Positions 6,548 to 7,766 of a stretch of 7,766 bases of DNA are shown here, in pieces. Both the position numbers and the translations under genes were made by a program. The stretch comes from Hyphomicrobiaceae bacterium (GTDB taxonomy: Bacteria; Pseudomonadota; Alphaproteobacteria; Rhizobiales; Hyphomicrobiaceae): positions 1 through 7,766 of the forward strand of contig JAFMSC010000187.1 in assembly GCA_017353825.1 (NCBI GenBank). Reading direction: 5' to 3'. Numbering within the stretch: the stretch's first letter is position 1; the number at the start of each line of letters is the position of its first letter. The notes under the pieces were generated by a model. The model ran no database searches, was not told the DNA's origin, and saw only the letters and a list, made by a program, of their open reading frames with translations.

Positions 6548-7377
6548 GACCCGGACCGGAAGTCTGGTGGCGGGCGGACCACCCGCCAGCGCCCCGTCCG
6601 GTCCTGAAGGCTCCTACCGCGCAAACGGCAGCGCGCCGACGCCTCGGCGCATGTGCGCTGAGCGCTTCAGTGCTGCTCCTTCTCGCCAATCCCGAGCTGC
6701 GCGGGCTGGCGCTGGCCCCCATCGAGCACGCCGCCGAGCTGGCGGGCCTCGGTCTGCAGCAGGTGTCCGTGTCCGGTCACCGCTTCACCGCCGATACCGA
6801 CATCTACGCCGCGCTCGACCTCGACAACGCCCGCACCCTCCTGAGCTTCGACGCCGGCGCCGCGCGGGCCCGCATCGAAGAGCTGCCGTGGATCAAGCGC
6901 GCCAGCATCGAGCGCATCGTGCCGGACCGCATCGACGTGCGCGTCACCGAGCGCGTGCCCTACGTGGTCTGGCACGACGGCGAGCGCAGCTGGCTGACCG
7001 ACCGCGCCGGACGCAAGCTGCAGCCCGCGCCGGGCGATGTCATGCCCGGCCTCATGCGTGTGTCCGGCGAGGGCGCAGCTGAGGAGGCGGCGGCGCTGTC
7101 GGCACTGCTCTTGGACTTCCCCCAAATCGCCCGCAAGCTCGAAAGCGCAGAGCGGGTGGGGAGGCGGCGCTGGACGCTGCGCCTTAAAGGTGGGACCCGC
7201 CTTGAGCTGCCGGCTCGGGGCGAGGCCGAGGCCTTGGCCCGGCTCACACGCCTGTTCGAGTTGGGTCTCAGCGGCGCGGAGCGCATCGATCTCAGGGTGT
7301 CCTCGCGGGTGCTCGCGGAGGGCCTTGACGCAGCCAACGCCGATGAGGCCCCGGCGGTCAGCGCCGGGCGCGGCTGA
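6535..7377 (+). CDS. ftsQ: Cell division protein FtsQ (POTRA domain)
   Basis: FtsQ is a bitopic inner-membrane protein that recruits FtsB and FtsL and links early and late divisome parts. The 280-residue product has a proline-rich cytoplasmic N-terminus (1-36, ending in RRR), one membrane segment at about 37-51 (LGACALSASVLLLLA), and a periplasmic POTRA domain at about 72-141. The POTRA domain has VSVSGHRF, then ARARIEELPWIKRASIERIVPDRIDVRVTER, split across 109-140. The C-terminal beta region includes GRRRWTLRLKGGTRLELP and RLFELGL. The membrane segment is short and weakly hydrophobic for the family. The start is TTG 6535: it has a Shine-Dalgarno, and the first in-frame ATG or GTG lies inside the POTRA domain (about codon 77). 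The start overlaps ddlB by 13 nt, which suggests translational coupling. FtsQ is poorly conserved in sequence, but the POTRA pattern and position between ddl and ftsA are decisive. Confidence 0.94.
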   Translation: MQQVGPGPEVWWRADHPPAPRPVLKAPTAQTAARRRLGACALSASVLLLLANPELRGLALAPIEHAAELAGLGLQQVSVSGHRFTADTDIYAALDLDNARTLLSFDAGAARARIEELPWIKRASIERIVPDRIDVRVTERVPYVVWHDGERSWLTDRAGRKLQPAPGDVMPGLMRVSGEGAAEEAAALSALLLDFPQIARKLESAERVGRRRWTLRLKGGTRLELPARGEAEALARLTRLFELGLSGAERIDLRVSSRVLAEGLDAANADEAPAVSAGRG

Positions 7378-7384
7378 GCGCACC

Positions 7385-7390
7385 AAGGAG
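7385..7390 (+). promoter_or_regulatory. Ribosome binding site of ftsA
   Basis: AAGGAG lies in the 24-nt gap after ftsQ, 11 nt before the GTG at 7402. It favours that start over the in-frame TTG at 7426. Confidence 0.6.
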
Positions 7391-7401
7391 CTGGTCCGGC
7401 C

Positions 7402-7766
7402 GTGCTGACACGAACCAGATCGTCCTTGAGAGCGGGTGAAATCATCGGCGTATTGGACATCGGCACGAGCAAGACCGTGTGCCTGATCGTGGCACCGCCC
7501 AATTCGCGGGCCAACGGCCTATGGCGGCGCGAAGGGCCGAGCGTGCTCGGCTTCGGGCTCAGGCCCTCGCGCGGCCTCAAGGCCGGTGTGGTGATCGACC
7601 TCGACGGGGCCGAACAGGCCCTACGTTCGGCCGTGAGTCAGGCCGAGCAGGCCGCCGGCCTGACCGTGGAGGAGGTGTTCGTGGCCGTCACGGGAGGGCG
7701 GCTCAAGTCGCTCACCTTCGAGGCGGAGACCAAGGTCGCCGACCACATCGTGAGCGATGCCGACGC
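7402..7766 (+). CDS. ftsA: Cell division protein FtsA, N-terminal part
   Basis: FtsA is the actin-like ATPase that anchors FtsZ to the inner membrane and recruits later division proteins. About 121 codons are present; the frame is open at the right edge. After a basic lead (MLTRTRSSLRAGEI) comes the actin-fold phosphate-1 motif VLDIGTSKTVCLIV in subdomain 1A. Next are VLGFGLRPSRGLKAGVVIDLD and the start of the 1C (SHS2) subdomain: EQALRSAVSQAEQAAGL, EEVFVAVTGGRLKS and ADHIVSDAD. SRGLKAGVV and the GGRLKS form are typical of Alphaproteobacteria. The GTG at 7402 is chosen for its Shine-Dalgarno; TTG 7426 would shorten the lead by eight residues. The membrane-targeting helix and the rest lie outside the window, and ftsZ would be expected next. 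Confidence 0.95.
   Translation, partial: MLTRTRSSLRAGEIIGVLDIGTSKTVCLIVAPPNSRANGLWRREGPSVLGFGLRPSRGLKAGVVIDLDGAEQALRSAVSQAEQAAGLTVEEVFVAVTGGRLKSLTFEAETKVADHIVSDAD

Noticed and set aside
1..7766. A novel defence, mobile or biosynthetic system
   Set aside because: Every gene of recognisable family belongs to the conserved dcw cluster in standard order. There are no integrase, transposase, toxin, CRISPR or tRNA signs in the window.

Overview
This window is a piece of a division and cell wall (dcw) cluster. All the recognisable genes lie on the plus strand, in the order murD (3' part), ftsW, murG, murC, murB, ddlB, ftsQ and ftsA (5' part). Base composition is GC-rich throughout. The gene order, and family signatures such as INDSKATNAD in MurD, SRAERS..DWWFTVDR at the FtsW N-terminus, MQMP.DMGP in MurC, SFPDL.P in MurB and LDIGTSKTVC in FtsA, point to an alphaproteobacterium. 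I cannot place it more precisely from the sequence alone.

Layout. Positions 2-538 hold the last 178 residues of MurD. Positions 539-824 are the only sizeable stretch without a recognised gene. It holds an unrecognised 97-codon reading frame whose start overlaps the murD stop (ATGA) and whose stop overlaps the ftsW start (again ATGA). Its 3' half contains a short palindrome of the widespread REP-like 'TTCCCGC...GCGGGAA' type. From 825 onward the genes are packed tightly: ftsW-murG 20 nt apart, murG-murC 65 nt, murC/murB overlapping by 4 nt (GTGA), murB/ddlB by 4 nt (ATGA), ddlB/ftsQ by 13 nt, and ftsQ-ftsA 24 nt apart. This is the spacing of one transcription unit with translational coupling. 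ftsA runs off the end of the window.

How the genes work together. MurC, MurD, MurB and Ddl act in the cytoplasm. MurB makes UDP-MurNAc, MurC adds L-Ala, MurD adds D-Glu, and Ddl makes the D-Ala-D-Ala dipeptide that is later added to the stem. MurG, on the inner membrane face, adds GlcNAc to lipid I to give lipid II. FtsW polymerises lipid II at the septum. FtsQ is the bitopic scaffold of the FtsQBL complex, and FtsA tethers FtsZ to the membrane. The cluster thus couples precursor synthesis to septum assembly.

I see no accessory system, RNA gene, insertion sequence or CRISPR array. The genes all look intact, with key residues in place. The items that merit a second look are small: the coupled reading frame and palindrome between murD and ftsW, and a sharply AT-rich patch with a 9-bp inverted repeat inside ddlB, upstream of ftsQA.
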